DNA of 64,000 nt from Acidimicrobiales bacterium (GTDB taxonomy: Bacteria; Actinomycetota; Acidimicrobiia; Acidimicrobiales; Bog-793), in assembly GCA_035533595.1 (NCBI GenBank), contig DATLTN010000003.1, forward strand, positions 1 through 64,000. Reading direction: 5' to 3'. Positions 31,307 through 40,038 of the stretch are shown one piece after another. Position numbers and translations under genes: made by a program. Under the pieces are notes generated by a model. It saw only the letters and a program-made list of their open reading frames with translations, searched no databases and was not told where the DNA came from. Positions within the stretch are counted from its first letter, which is position 1. The number at the start of each line of letters is the position of its first letter.

Positions 31307-32023
31307 ATGGCGCACGAGGTGGATCTCGACGGAGAGGGCGCGGTCGCGGAGATCGTGCTCCGCGGCCCGCAGGGCAACTCGCTCGACCGCGAGGGGATCG
31401 AGCAGCTGCGCGCGTCACTGCTCGAGTTGCGCGGGAGCGAGGCGCTGCGCGCCGTCATCGTCGCCGGGGCCGACGGCGGCTTCTGTGCCGGCCGCCTCCG
31501 CGACCGCTCCCTCACGACCAAGGACGAGATCGCCACGGACCTGGCGCCGATCCTCGCCCTCAATCGCGTCTTCGACAGCTATCCGGTCCCCGTCATCGCG
31601 GCGGTCGAGGGGCAGGCCTACGGCTTCGGTTTCGGCCTCGCGATGCTCTCCGACGTCGCCATCGCGGGGGAAGGGGCACGCTTCGCGCTCACCGAGCTCG
31701 CGCATGGGATCCCCCCGCTCATCGTGTTCTCGTACCTGTTCCGCCTGGTGCCCTACAAGGTCGCGTTCGACCTCTCGCTCACCGGGCGCGAGCTCGACAC
31801 CGAGGAGGCGCGCCGCCTCGGCCTGCTCACCGAGATCGTCCCCGACGGCGGCGCTCTCGGGCGCGCACGGGAGCTGGCGGCCCTCGTCGTCCAGACCGAT
31901 CCCACGGCGATCGCGCTGCTGAAGGAGTACTCGAGGAAGAACGCCGCGCTTGTCGACGAGGACGCCGCGGTGAGCGGAGCCGACCGCATCGCCGCGCTGC
32001 TCGCAGCGAGCACGCCGCACTGA
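31307..32023 (+). CDS. Enoyl-CoA hydratase/isomerase family protein
   Basis: 238 aa crotonase-fold protein. The oxyanion-hole segment 'AGADGGFCAGRLRDRSL' and the second block 'GQAYGFGFGLAMLSDVAIAG' are present, as is 'ARFALTELAHGIPPLIVFSY' with Glu in the catalytic region. The set fits acyl-CoA hydration or isomerisation in fatty or aromatic acid breakdown, although exact catalytic glutamates are not proven. ATG 31307 has GAAGGGA 6 nt upstream. It stands alone after a patch of decayed genes. Confidence 0.88.
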   Translation: MAHEVDLDGEGAVAEIVLRGPQGNSLDREGIEQLRASLLELRGSEALRAVIVAGADGGFCAGRLRDRSLTTKDEIATDLAPILALNRVFDSYPVPVIAAVEGQAYGFGFGLAMLSDVAIAGEGARFALTELAHGIPPLIVFSYLFRLVPYKVAFDLSLTGRELDTEEARRLGLLTEIVPDGGALGRARELAALVVQTDPTAIALLKEYSRKNAALVDEDAAVSGADRIAALLAASTPH

Positions 32024-32160
32024 CGGCTGGCGCCGCCTCCTCGCCCGGGCGGTCGGCGACGCGAGCTCGTGCAGCCCTCTCCCCGCTCGGCCCGGGCAGC
32101 TCCCCTGCGGGCGAGCCCCCTCGAGCGGCCCGATGCCCGATCCGGATGCCGGGGGCAGGC

Positions 32161-32790
32161 CTAGCGAGCGAACCGGAAGGCCCCGTCGTCGATCTGCAGC
32201 GGGTACCCACCTCGGAGCACGCCGAGCGTCGAGGGGGGCGTGATCGCAGCGGCCGGCCCGTGTGTCGGACGACGCACGCCCTCGGCGTAGCCCTCCCGCG
32301 TCCAACGCACGAGGCGATCGCCGAGCACGAGATGGGGCTCGTCGTCGAGCCGCACGAACGCGCCATCGGGGAGATCGCGCCACGGCTCCGGGTGCGACCT
32401 TCGCTGCCGGGTCCTCGGGACGAGTCGTTCGCTGTGCAGCTGCTCGTTCATCTCGGCGGCGGACGGTGCGGCGCCGCCGAGCTCGGCGGCCCACGCGTCG
32501 CGGTACGCGTTGTATGCCGCCCGGCGGCACTCCGCGCACGGTCGGTGGCCGGCGGCGAAAGCGAGGGCCTCGTCGTGAAAGAAAAGGGAGGTGTAGCGAT
32601 TCGCCAGCCACTGTTCTCGCCATCGCCCCCGGAACTCGAGCGCGCAGACGATCCAGAGCTTTGATGCGAACGGTCGGACGATCTCCTCACCGCGGTGGAG
32701 CACGCCGCGGTTTCCGGTCCAAGCGCCCCGAAGCGGGAACGCCTCGATGTCGCCCATCGGCGTGACGCGATTGCGAGCTGGGTGGTCCAC
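32161..32790 (-). CDS. Conserved protein of unknown function with Cys/His pair
   Basis: 209 aa, soluble. Notable segments: 'RGAWTGNRGVLHRGEEIVRP', 'YTSLFFHDEALAFAAGHRP' immediately followed by 'CAECRRAAYNAYRDAW', giving a His..Cys-x2-Cys cluster that could bind zinc, and a late 'LVRWTREGYAEG'. I have seen this layout in actinobacterial proteins of unknown function but cannot name a family. GTG 32790 is preceded by GATAAT at 32803-32798 with a 7-nt gap, so it is probably leaderless. Divergent from the toxin-antitoxin locus. Confidence 0.6.
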   Translation of the reverse strand: MDHPARNRVTPMGDIEAFPLRGAWTGNRGVLHRGEEIVRPFASKLWIVCALEFRGRWREQWLANRYTSLFFHDEALAFAAGHRPCAECRRAAYNAYRDAWAAELGGAAPSAAEMNEQLHSERLVPRTRQRRSHPEPWRDLPDGAFVRLDDEPHLVLGDRLVRWTREGYAEGVRRPTHGPAAAITPPSTLGVLRGGYPLQIDDGAFRFAR

Positions 32791-32947
32791 TCCGCCAATT
32801 ATCGGTCCTCGGTCGGGCCGAGTTTGAGCAGGTGTTGCACCGAGCTTGGCCGTATCGGTGGATCCTCGACGCGCCGGACCTGTCGAACGGGAGCCTGACG
32901 CCGGAGATTCGATCCGTGCAGGGAAACCTTCTGCAGCCGGATGCGCT

Positions 32948-32960
32948 AGCACTATGTGCT
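32948..32960. promoter_or_regulatory. Palindromic operator candidate of the toxin-antitoxin locus
   Basis: AGCAC-TAT-GTGCT is a perfect 5-bp inverted repeat with a 3-nt centre. It lies where the -35 element should be, 12 nt upstream of TAGCAT (32973-32978), the -10 box of the antitoxin gene. Antitoxins usually repress their own promoter through such palindromes. Confidence 0.5.
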
Positions 32961-32984
32961 GCGGTCGAGCGATAGCATTTTATT

Positions 32985-33194
32985 ATGGCTTCATCGAGAA
33001 CGACCTTCACGCTGGACGAGGAGTTGGCTGATCGCGCCCGCCAGCTCGGAGTCAACGTCTCGGCGGCGGCACGTCAGGGAGTCGCTGATGCCGTGCGCGC
33101 CGCGTTGGCGCGCTCAGACCGAGAGGCCTATCTGAGGCACCCCGAACGTGCGGACCCCGACTGGAGCGAAGCTGACGCGTGGGGGGAGCCTTGA
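32985..33194 (+). CDS. Type II antitoxin, CcdA-like
   Basis: 69 aa. The N-terminal half 'TTFTLDEELADRARQLGVNV' with 'SAAARQGVADAVRAAL' is a ribbon-helix-helix-like antitoxin fold of the CcdA type; the C-terminal half is acidic with Trp and Asp ('PDWSEADAWGEP'), the disordered toxin-binding tail. ATG 32985 is leaderless, with TAGCAT 6 nt upstream. The stop TGA overlaps the toxin start as TTGA. Base composition here is less GC-rich than its neighbours, suggesting transfer. Confidence 0.8.
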   Translation: MASSRTTFTLDEELADRARQLGVNVSAAARQGVADAVRAALARSDREAYLRHPERADPDWSEADAWGEP

Positions 33195-33499
33195 GACGCG
33201 GTGAGCTGTGGTTGGCCGAGGTGGGTCGCAAAACTCGACCCGTCTTGCTGCTCACCCGATCCGAGGTCCTCGACGTGCGCGACCTCGTCACCGTGGCCGA
33301 GATCACCACGTCGATCCGGGGTCTGGCCGCGGAGGTGGGCATCGACCACGTCGAGGCTGGCTTGGAACGACCCTCTGCCATCAACTGCGACGGTCTTCAC
33401 ACGATCACCCAGGCATCGCTCACCGGTCCGATCGGGCGAGTCGGCGACGAGATCATGCGCAAGGTCTGCTCGGCGATCAGCTACGCGCTTGGGGGCTGA
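33191..33499 (+). CDS. Type II toxin, MazF/PemK-like endoribonuclease
   Basis: 102 aa from TTG 33191, which overlaps the antitoxin stop (TTGA); the longer GTG 33179 start is less typical. The MazF core is seen: 'RRGELWLAEVGRKTRPVLLL' at the start, 'LVTVAEITTSIRGLAAEV' in the middle and 'PSAINCDGLHTITQASL' near the end. MazF-family toxins cut mRNA at short sequences when the antitoxin decays. Antitoxin CcdA-type with toxin MazF-type is a mixed pair known in actinobacteria. Target sequence unknown. Confidence 0.85.
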   Translation: MRRGELWLAEVGRKTRPVLLLTRSEVLDVRDLVTVAEITTSIRGLAAEVGIDHVEAGLERPSAINCDGLHTITQASLTGPIGRVGDEIMRKVCSAISYALGG

Positions 33500-33667
33500 C
33501 CTGAGGAATGCAAGAGAGTCCTCGGCCGGCGCGGGGCAAGGCGATCGGATCGCGTCCGATGAGCCGGCACCGAGAACATTTACGACGCCAACACAGTCAG
33601 CACTCAACAACAGCCTGGCTACGTTCTCATAAGAAGCGGTCCACCCAACGGGGTCAACCGCACACGG

Positions 33668-33741
33668 TGGGGACGGAGGGATTCGAACCCTCACTGGAAG
33701 CGGTTTAAGCGCCCTGCCTCTGCCACTTGGGCTACGTCCCC
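33668..33741 (-). tRNA. tRNA with anticodon UAA (Leu by code) but short variable arm
   Basis: A complete cloverleaf can be drawn on the minus strand: acceptor GGGGACG/CGTCCCC perfect, D-arm with GG at the usual place, anticodon stem GGGCG/CGCTT with loop CTTAAAC, five-nt variable region, T-arm GAGGG-TTCGAAT-CCCTC perfect, discriminator A, no encoded CCA. The anticodon reads UAA, which decodes UUA. Normal tRNA-Leu is class II with a long variable arm; this one is class I. It touches the mobile-looking toxin-antitoxin patch and ends 1 bp from the carboxylesterase stop. Confidence 0.75.
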
Positions 33742-33742
33742 T

Positions 33743-35299
33743 TCATCGCCTCGCGGTGGAGGCCTCCCGTTCGGACGCGTCGACGAGGTGTTCCGCCCAG
33801 AGGCGCCGCTCCGCCTCACCCACGGCGACGGAGATGCCGATCGAGGGGCCGAGCAGCATCGTGCGACGGTCTGGGAGGTACTCGGGCCAGCGGCCCGCCC
33901 GTCCTCCGGAGGGGTCCCCCAGCGCGGCGAAGCGGGCCCAGGCACCCTGCACGGCCTCTGCGAGGGCGACCGCCTCCGGGCCGCCACCGGAGAACATCGC
34001 CACCACCGGGTTGGCGAGGGTCCCGAAGACGAAGGGCAGCTCGATGCCGTGGCAGGCGCCGAGGTTGCCGTTCAGGAAGGGTGAGCGCCAGTCGAAGCGG
34101 TAGTTGAAGACCCGACCGTGCGGGGACTGCGCCTCGGCGAGGCGGAGCGCAGGTAGCCGGAAGACGCCGTCGGTCGCGATCGCGTCGAAGAGTGCGCGGC
34201 CTGCTTCGGCACCGCCGTGGCGGGCGGCCGCATACTGCTGGACGAAGGTCGGCGCGAGCCCCTCGAGCTCAGGGGCGGTCGCCGCGAAGAGCTGCTCGAC
34301 GAGGGCGGTGAGGCGCGCCGCGCCGAGCCCCTCATCGACGAGCTCTGTCGAGAAGAGGGCGAACTCGTCGCGGGTCGTCCCGATCAGGAGCTCCTTCCCG
34401 GCCGCCACGCCCCGCCGGATCGCGGCGAGCGGGTGGATCGGGAGCACGCCGGGCTCGATCGTCGGACGGAAGGGCATGCTGAGCAGGCCGCCGCGCGAGG
34501 CGGAGAGCGTGGCCGAGGCCTCGAGCAGTTCCGTCGTCGCTACGCCGAGGAGGGCCCGCCGCTCGACCCCGGGCAACCCAAGGAGCGCGGCGAGCTCCTC
34601 GGCGGTGGCGGTGGCGCGCTCGGGGCGGTCGACGAGCACGGCGCCGCTCTCGAGCACCGCTCGGGCGAACAGCCCCTGCGCCTCGGGCGCGCCGAGGAGG
34701 TCGGCGACGAGCATCGCGCCAGAGGACTGGCCGACGAGGGTGACGTTGTGCGGGTCGCCCCCGAAGAGCTCGGCGTGCCCGCGCACGAAGCGCAGCGCGG
34801 CGAGGACGTCGGTGAGCGCCCAGTTCCCCTGCGCGCGGCCCTCGGTTGCGGCGAGTGCCGGATGCGAGAGGAAGCCGAGCGCGCCGAGCCGGTAGTTGAC
34901 GGTGACGACGACGACGCCGGCGCGAGCAAGGGCCGCCCCGTCGTACATCACACCCGCACCGCTTCCGGTCGCGAAGGCGCCGCCGTGTACGAAGACGAGC
35001 ACCGGGCGCCCCGCGCCCGGGCAGGTCGAGCTGAAGACGTTGAGTTGAAGGCAGTCCTCTCCCTGCAGGGTGGGGTCGCCGGGCACGTAGCTGCCCACTC
35101 CGGAGGGGGGTTGCGGGGCGATCAGCCCGGGCCTGCGGCCGTCCCGGACCCCCTCCCAGCGCTCGGGCGCGACGGCCTCCGCGAAGCGGAGCTCGCCGAG
35201 GGGCGGGCGGGCGTAGGGGACGTTGTAGAGCGAGAACACCTCACCCTCGACGCGGCCCTGGACTGCGCCGAAGCGCGTCGTCAGCGTGTCGCGCGACAA
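33743..35299 (-). CDS. Carboxylesterase type B family protein
   Basis: 518 aa alpha/beta-hydrolase. Signs: 'FSLYNVPYARPPLGELRFAE' at the start, 'GEDCLQLNVFS', the oxyanion motif 'VLVFVHGGAFATGSG', the nucleophile elbow 'VTLVGQSSGAMLVADLLGAP' (Gly-Gln-Ser-Ser-Gly rather than the usual Gly-Glu-Ser-Ala-Gly) and the His region 'GACHGIELPFVFG'. No signal peptide is seen, so it is probably cytoplasmic. It hydrolyses carboxylic esters; a link to aromatic ester use is possible. Start codon at 35299 is near an A/C-rich stretch without an obvious ribosome site. Confidence 0.88.
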   Translation of the reverse strand: MSRDTLTTRFGAVQGRVEGEVFSLYNVPYARPPLGELRFAEAVAPERWEGVRDGRRPGLIAPQPPSGVGSYVPGDPTLQGEDCLQLNVFSSTCPGAGRPVLVFVHGGAFATGSGAGVMYDGAALARAGVVVVTVNYRLGALGFLSHPALAATEGRAQGNWALTDVLAALRFVRGHAELFGGDPHNVTLVGQSSGAMLVADLLGAPEAQGLFARAVLESGAVLVDRPERATATAEELAALLGLPGVERRALLGVATTELLEASATLSASRGGLLSMPFRPTIEPGVLPIHPLAAIRRGVAAGKELLIGTTRDEFALFSTELVDEGLGAARLTALVEQLFAATAPELEGLAPTFVQQYAAARHGGAEAGRALFDAIATDGVFRLPALRLAEAQSPHGRVFNYRFDWRSPFLNGNLGACHGIELPFVFGTLANPVVAMFSGGGPEAVALAEAVQGAWARFAALGDPSGGRAGRWPEYLPDRRTMLLGPSIGISVAVGEAERRLWAEHLVDASEREASTARR

Positions 35300-35372
35300 C
35301 CACAGGCTCCTTCACGCCTCACCACGATCTGAGTGACGCTACCCACGTCCGGGCGCCGCGGCTCCAGATGCT

Positions 35373-35401
35373 TTGACAAAGACGGCTGCTGTGGCCAAAG
35401 T
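35373..35401 (+). promoter_or_regulatory. Housekeeping-type promoter, leaderless
   Basis: TTGACA (35373-35378), a 17-nt spacer, CAAAGT (35396-35401), then 6 nt to GTG 35408. The -35 box is a perfect sigma-70 consensus and the distance places the transcript start on the start codon of the NlpC/P60 gene. Confidence 0.65.
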
Positions 35402-35407
35402 TAACGA

Positions 35408-36658
35408 GTGTTACGACTGAGGATTGGCACCGCCGCGGTCGCACTCACGGTCGCCGCGTCCGTCGCGCTCCCGCTGCACGCCGCCTCGGCCGCGCCCCCC
35501 GATCCCTCGAACGGCCAGGTCCAGGGCCTCCAGGCTAAGGCAGCCGGCCTCGCCCAGCAGATCGCCTCCGACACCGAGAGGGTGCAGGTCGCCGGGGAGC
35601 AGTTCGACCAGGCGAACGCCACCCTGCAGCTCGCCCAGCACGCCCTCGCCAAGCTGAAGCGGCAGCTCGCGGAGAACCACGTCGCGGTCACGGTCGCCGC
35701 CACCAAGGTCCGGAACGCGGCGGTCGCCGCCTACGTCCTCGGGGTCGGCGCGAGCGCGCAGTTCGGAGCGGTGCTCACCAAGAACATCGCCGACAGCGGG
35801 ACCGTCAGCACCTACGCCGGCTTCGTCACCAACACGCTCCATCTCGACGTCGTCGGCCTGCAGGCGGCGCGCGCCAAGCTGCAGAGCTCCGAGCAGGCCG
35901 ACGCCGTGCAGGTGCAACGGGCCGCCACCGCCGCGGCACAGGCCCAGCAGGCGAGCGCCGCGGCGACCGCCGCGCAGGGCGCCGCGAAGCAGGCGCTCTC
36001 CCAGGTGAAGGGGAACATCGCGCAGCTCATCGCCGAGCAGGAGGCCGCCGCCGCGGCGCGCGCCGCCGCGGCCGCGAGGGCTGCCGCGGCCCGCCAGGCG
36101 AAGGCCGCCGCAGAGGAGCGGGCGCAGCAGGCGGCGACCATCGCCCAGGAGGTCGCGGCGAGCGGCGGCGCGACCGCGGCGAGCGCGGCGAACGCGGCGT
36201 CGAGCTCCGCTGCGGCGTCGGTCGGGCTGCCGAGCCTCTCCTCGTCGGGCTCGAGCGGCGGGGGCAACGCCGCCGTCGCCGCGGCCGAGTCCTACCTCGG
36301 TGTCCCGTACGTCTGGGGGGGGGCGAGCTCGAGCGGGATGGACTGCTCGGGCCTCACGATGGTCGCCTGGGCGAGCGCGGGGGTCAGCCTGATCCACAGC
36401 GCGGAGTACCAGTACGACCAGTCGGCGCCGGTCAGCCTGAACGCCCTCGAGCCGGGGGACCTGCTCTTCTACTACTTCCCGAACGACGGCGCCGGCTCGG
36501 TGACGCACGTCGCGATGTACGTCGGCCAGGGCCCCTACGGGGCGAACACGATCATCCAGGCACCCCAGACCGGGCAGACGGTCTCCTACGCGCCGATGTA
36601 CTACATCGGCTTCGTCGGGGCGGGGCGCCCCTCCTCCTCCGCTTCGAACGCGCAGTGA
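35408..36658 (+). CDS. Secreted NlpC/P60 endopeptidase with coiled-coil domain
   Basis: 416 aa. A signal peptide ('IGTAAVALTVAASVALPLHA') is followed by about 200 residues of Ala-rich coiled coil with a PcsB/RipA-like layout, an Ala/Ser-rich linker and a C-terminal NlpC/P60 domain from 'AAESYLGVPYVWGGASSSGM'. The catalytic Cys is in 'MDCSGLTMVAWAS' and the His in 'VTHVAMYVGQGPY'. It cuts gamma-D-Glu-diaminopimelate bonds in the wall, as in cell-division hydrolases whose coiled coil keeps them inactive. Leaderless promoter upstream. The Rpf-like protein at 43597 shares the coiled-coil architecture. Confidence 0.92.
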   Translation: MLRLRIGTAAVALTVAASVALPLHAASAAPPDPSNGQVQGLQAKAAGLAQQIASDTERVQVAGEQFDQANATLQLAQHALAKLKRQLAENHVAVTVAATKVRNAAVAAYVLGVGASAQFGAVLTKNIADSGTVSTYAGFVTNTLHLDVVGLQAARAKLQSSEQADAVQVQRAATAAAQAQQASAAATAAQGAAKQALSQVKGNIAQLIAEQEAAAAARAAAAARAAAARQAKAAAEERAQQAATIAQEVAASGGATAASAANAASSSAAASVGLPSLSSSGSSGGGNAAVAAAESYLGVPYVWGGASSSGMDCSGLTMVAWASAGVSLIHSAEYQYDQSAPVSLNALEPGDLLFYYFPNDGAGSVTHVAMYVGQGPYGANTIIQAPQTGQTVSYAPMYYIGFVGAGRPSSSASNAQ

Positions 36659-36664
36659 GCCGCG

Positions 36665-36683
36665 GCCCGGTCAGCGACCGGGC
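36665..36683. terminator. Bidirectional hairpin
   Basis: GCCCGGTC-AGC-GACCGGGC is a perfect 8-bp stem with a 3-nt loop just after the NlpC/P60 stop; it overlaps the end of the convergent GNAT gene. No U-tract. Confidence 0.55.
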
Positions 36684-37309
36684 GCCGCGCCACTCTCCGC
36701 GAGCGGGGCGAGCCAGGTCGCGACGTAGCGGGCCTCGCGCTCTTTCCATTCCGGCGCGGTGATCGCGTAGCGGACGTGATCCTCCCAGGTGCCGTCGATC
36801 TCCAGGTAACCGACCGCGATCCCCTCGCCGCGCAGCCACAGCTTGCGGGCGACGGCGCGGCTCGCGGCGTTGCGCGGCACGATCGAGATCTGCACCCGGT
36901 GGAGGCCGAGCTGCTCGAAACAGAAGCGGAGGAGCACGACGCAGGCCTCGGGGACGTACCCCCTCCCCGCCTGCGCCTCGTCGATCCAGTAGCCGATGTA
37001 GCCGCTCTGGAAGGCACCGCGCTGCACCGAGGAGAGGTTGATCTCCCCGGCGAACTGTCCGTCGACGAAGATGCCGAAGCCGAAACCGGTGCCGAGCTGT
37101 CGCTCGCGGTCGCGCATCGCGCAGCGGGCCGAGAAGGTCGAGCGGTCCTCGACCGGATAGGGCGCACCCGCCGGGCGGGGCTCCCACTTCACGAGCCACT
37201 CGCGGCAGCGGGTCCGGACCTCCTGCCACTGTGGGTAGTCCTCGGCGCGCAGCGGCCGCAGCACGACCCGCCGCCCCACCAGCTCGCTCGAAGCCTCGAA
37301 GAAGGTCAC
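36671..37309 (-). CDS. GNAT N-acetyltransferase (RimJ/RimL-like)
   Basis: About 212 aa. 'LVGRRVVLRPLRAEDYPQWQ' at the start, 'GYIGYWIDEAQAGRGYVPEA' and 'LHRVQISIVPRNAASRAVAR' are the RimJ/RimL-type GNAT core, with the acetyl-CoA loop 'AGRGYV'. Substrate may be a protein N-terminus or an amine. I choose GTG 37309 because GGAGGGG lies 6 nt upstream; GTG 37360 would add 17 residues that do not fit the family. Divergent from the glycosyltransferase operon. Confidence 0.85.
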   Translation of the reverse strand: MTFFEASSELVGRRVVLRPLRAEDYPQWQEVRTRCREWLVKWEPRPAGAPYPVEDRSTFSARCAMRDRERQLGTGFGFGIFVDGQFAGEINLSSVQRGAFQSGYIGYWIDEAQAGRGYVPEACVVLLRFCFEQLGLHRVQISIVPRNAASRAVARKLWLRGEGIAVGYLEIDGTWEDHVRYAITAPEWKEREARYVATWLAPLAESGAAPGR

Positions 37310-37385
37310 CGGGCGCCCCTCCCCGCCGGGGGGCTGCCGGTGTCCGCTGTGCTGCTCCACGGTCCCATGGTGGCAGATCCGCCGC

Positions 37386-37391
37386 CTACAC
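37386..37391 (+). promoter_or_regulatory. Probable -10 box of the glycosyltransferase operon
   Basis: TACACT, followed by a leader of about 50 nt with GAGG just before ATG 37444. No strong -35 was identified. Confidence 0.35.
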
Positions 37392-37443
37392 TCCGTGGGC
37401 GGCTTGCGTCGGGCACGGACGCTCGCGTGAGGCTCCGAGGACG

Positions 37444-40038
37444 ATGACCGAACCCACCCGACCGCTCGCCGACGGCCAGCTTGCCGAGGCCGACCTGGCG
37501 GCCGGCCTCGAGTCGGTACCCGAGCCCGCCACCACCCTCTGGCTGGTGCACGGCGTCCCGCAACCCCCCGAGGCGGCCGTCCTCCCCCGGAGGCTGCTCG
37601 CCGAGGTCCGGCGCCTCACCGCCGAGCTCTCCCTCGACGGCCGGCCGCTCTCGACCGAGGCCCTTTCGTCGCTGCCGGCGGCACGGCGGGCGGTCCTCGA
37701 AGAGTGCTTCGCCGACGAGCTCGCCCGCGGTGCCAGCCTGTGCGTCGGGGACGACCTCGCCCTCACGCTGCTCGCCCTGTGGCGGGGCCTCGCCGGACCG
37801 GGGCTGCGGGTGCTCGTCGGTGTCTGCCCGCTCCCGACGCCCCCCCGGGCCCGCTCGGAGCGCCCCGAGGTCGCCCTCGCCCACGAAGAGCAGGCGTTGC
37901 GGGCGCTGCTCCTCGAGGGGGCAGGGAGCGACGTCGAGATCCTCGCCCTCGACCCTGCGCCAGGCGCAGCGGACTGGGAGGCCTTCCCTCCCGAGCTCCT
38001 CGCCCTGCACGCGCTCGTGCGCGGCCTCGCCGGACGCCACCGCGACTTCGCCCCGCCCACCCCTGGCCCCGAGAGCCACTCGGGAGCCGCCCTGCTCGCA
38101 CTGAGCGCCGATCTCACGCAGGCGGCGACGGCGATCGACTACCTCGCCAGCCGTCTCGAGCCGGTGCTGCGCACCGAGGTCGAACGGACACCGCTGCGCG
38201 GCCCCGGGGTCGAGGGGGGGCGCGAGGAAGAGATCGTCGAACCGACCGAGGACAGCCGCTACCCCCTCGACGCGGGCCAGGACCGCGCCGCCTACCACCG
38301 CTGGCTCGCGGCCCGCCGCGAGCCCGCCGTGCTCGGCGGCGGCCCGCCCGGGCGCCACCGCGCCGCCACCCGCGCGCCGCGCGGCGCACCCCTCGTGAGC
38401 TTCCTCGTCCCGGTCTTCCGGACCGAGCCCCGCTGGGTCCTCGAGCGGTGCGTGGCCTCGGTGCTGGCACAGCGCCACGCCGGGTGGGAGCTGTGCCTCG
38501 TCGACGACGGTTCGGGCGATCCCGAGCTCACCGCCTACCTCGAGTCGCTGCCGAGGCTCGACCGTCGGGTGAAGGTCGGCGCCCTCGCCACCTCATCGGG
38601 GATCTCCGCGGCGACCAACGCGGCCCTCGCCCTCGCGAGCGGACGCTTCATCGGCTTCCTCGACCACGACGACGAGCTCTCGCCCGACGCGGTGGCGAGG
38701 GTCGCCGCTGCCCTCGAGACGGAGCCCGAGGCGGACCTCCTCTACTCCGACGAGGACAAGATCGACGAGCTCGGCGGGCGCTTCGACCCCTTCTTCAAGC
38801 CCGCCTGGTCGCCCGACCTCCTCCTCAGCTACGCCTACACCTGCCACCTGAGCGTGCTGCGACGCGGCCTGCTCGACGAGCTCGGCGGGCTGCGCTCGGC
38901 GTTCGACGGAAGTCAGGACTACGACCTCGCGCTGCGGACGAGCGAGCGGGCGCGCCGGATCGTCCACCTCCCGGAGATCCTCTACCACTGGCGGAGCCTG
39001 CCGAGCTCGGCGGCGAGCGGTGCCACCGCGAAGCCGTGGGCCTACGAGGCGGGGCGGCTCGCGATCGCCGACGCGATGGAGCGCCGCGGCGAGCCCTCCG
39101 AGGTCACCGAGCACCCCGACTTCCCCGGCCGCTACCACGTCCGCCGCCGCGTGCAGGGCCGCCCCCTCGTCTCGGCGATCATCCCCTTCCGCGACGAGCC
39201 GGGGTTGCTCGCGACCTGCGCCGAGTCGCTGCGCGAGGCGCCCGGCTACGACCGCCTCGAGCTCGTGCTGGTGGACAACGGGAGCGAGCTGCCCGAGACC
39301 GAGGCGCTGCTCGCCGAGCTCGGCCGCCAGCCCGACGTGCGGATCGTGCGCGACCCCGGACCCTTCAACTGGGCGGCGATCAACAACGCGGCAGCCCGCG
39401 AGGCGAGCGGCAACCTGCTCCTGTTCATGAACAACGACATGGAGGCGCGCGTGCCGGGGTGGCTCGACGCCCTCGTCGGTCATGCGCTGCGCCCCGAGAT
39501 CGGAGCTGTCGGCGCCCGCCTCGTCTACCCCGACGGCGCGATCCAGCACGCGGGGGTGGTGATCGGCCTCGGCGGGATCGCCGGACACGTGCTGCGCGGC
39601 CTGCCGGGCGCCCTCCCCGGCTACGCCTCGATGGCGATCTCCACCCGCAACTGCTCGGTCGTGACCGGCGCCTGCATGATGGTGCGGCGGGAGGTCTTCG
39701 AGGCCGTGGGCGGCTTCGACGAGGAGCTCCCCGTCGCCTTCAACGACGTCGACTTCTGCCTGAAGCTGCGCGCCGCCGGGTACCTCGTCGTCTACACGCC
39801 CCTCGCCGAGCTCATCCACCACGAGTCCCGCAGCCGCGGCCACACCGACGACCTCGCCGAGAACCAGCGCATCCGCGAGCGCTGGGGGGAGGCGCTCGTC
39901 GCCGGGGACCCCTACCTGAATCCCCACCTCTCCCACTGGCGCTACTGGTGCCCCCTCTCGTCCGCACAGGAGGACTACCGATGGAAGGTCTACCTGGAGA
40001 CCCCGCCGCAGCCGCTCGACTCGTTGACGAGCACGTGA
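37444..40038 (+). CDS. Bi-domain family 2 glycosyltransferase
   Basis: 864 aa, cytoplasmic. The first ~310 residues are helical and acidic with no family I know. Two GT2 domains follow: one near residue 315 ('PLVSFLVPVFRTEPRWVLER', 'CLVDDGSGDPELTAYLESL', 'GFLDHDDELSPDAV'), one near 573 ('PLVSAIIPFRDEPGLLATCA', 'LVLVDNGSELPE', 'LLLFMNNDMEARV'). The Asp-rich motifs for nucleotide-sugar and metal are intact in both. This twin-GT2 layout occurs in O-antigen/rhamnan-type polysaccharide synthases. ATG 37444 has GAGG upstream. It overlaps the next gene. Confidence 0.88.
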   Translation: MTEPTRPLADGQLAEADLAAGLESVPEPATTLWLVHGVPQPPEAAVLPRRLLAEVRRLTAELSLDGRPLSTEALSSLPAARRAVLEECFADELARGASLCVGDDLALTLLALWRGLAGPGLRVLVGVCPLPTPPRARSERPEVALAHEEQALRALLLEGAGSDVEILALDPAPGAADWEAFPPELLALHALVRGLAGRHRDFAPPTPGPESHSGAALLALSADLTQAATAIDYLASRLEPVLRTEVERTPLRGPGVEGGREEEIVEPTEDSRYPLDAGQDRAAYHRWLAARREPAVLGGGPPGRHRAATRAPRGAPLVSFLVPVFRTEPRWVLERCVASVLAQRHAGWELCLVDDGSGDPELTAYLESLPRLDRRVKVGALATSSGISAATNAALALASGRFIGFLDHDDELSPDAVARVAAALETEPEADLLYSDEDKIDELGGRFDPFFKPAWSPDLLLSYAYTCHLSVLRRGLLDELGGLRSAFDGSQDYDLALRTSERARRIVHLPEILYHWRSLPSSAASGATAKPWAYEAGRLAIADAMERRGEPSEVTEHPDFPGRYHVRRRVQGRPLVSAIIPFRDEPGLLATCAESLREAPGYDRLELVLVDNGSELPETEALLAELGRQPDVRIVRDPGPFNWAAINNAAAREASGNLLLFMNNDMEARVPGWLDALVGHALRPEIGAVGARLVYPDGAIQHAGVVIGLGGIAGHVLRGLPGALPGYASMAISTRNCSVVTGACMMVRREVFEAVGGFDEELPVAFNDVDFCLKLRAAGYLVVYTPLAELIHHESRSRGHTDDLAENQRIRERWGEALVAGDPYLNPHLSHWRYWCPLSSAQEDYRWKVYLETPPQPLDSLTST

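Noticed and set aside
33508-33708. Small plus-strand frame ending in 'TVGTEGFEPSLEAV'
   Set aside because: Its end is the reverse reading of the tRNA gene, a common false ORF; the front has no homology signs.
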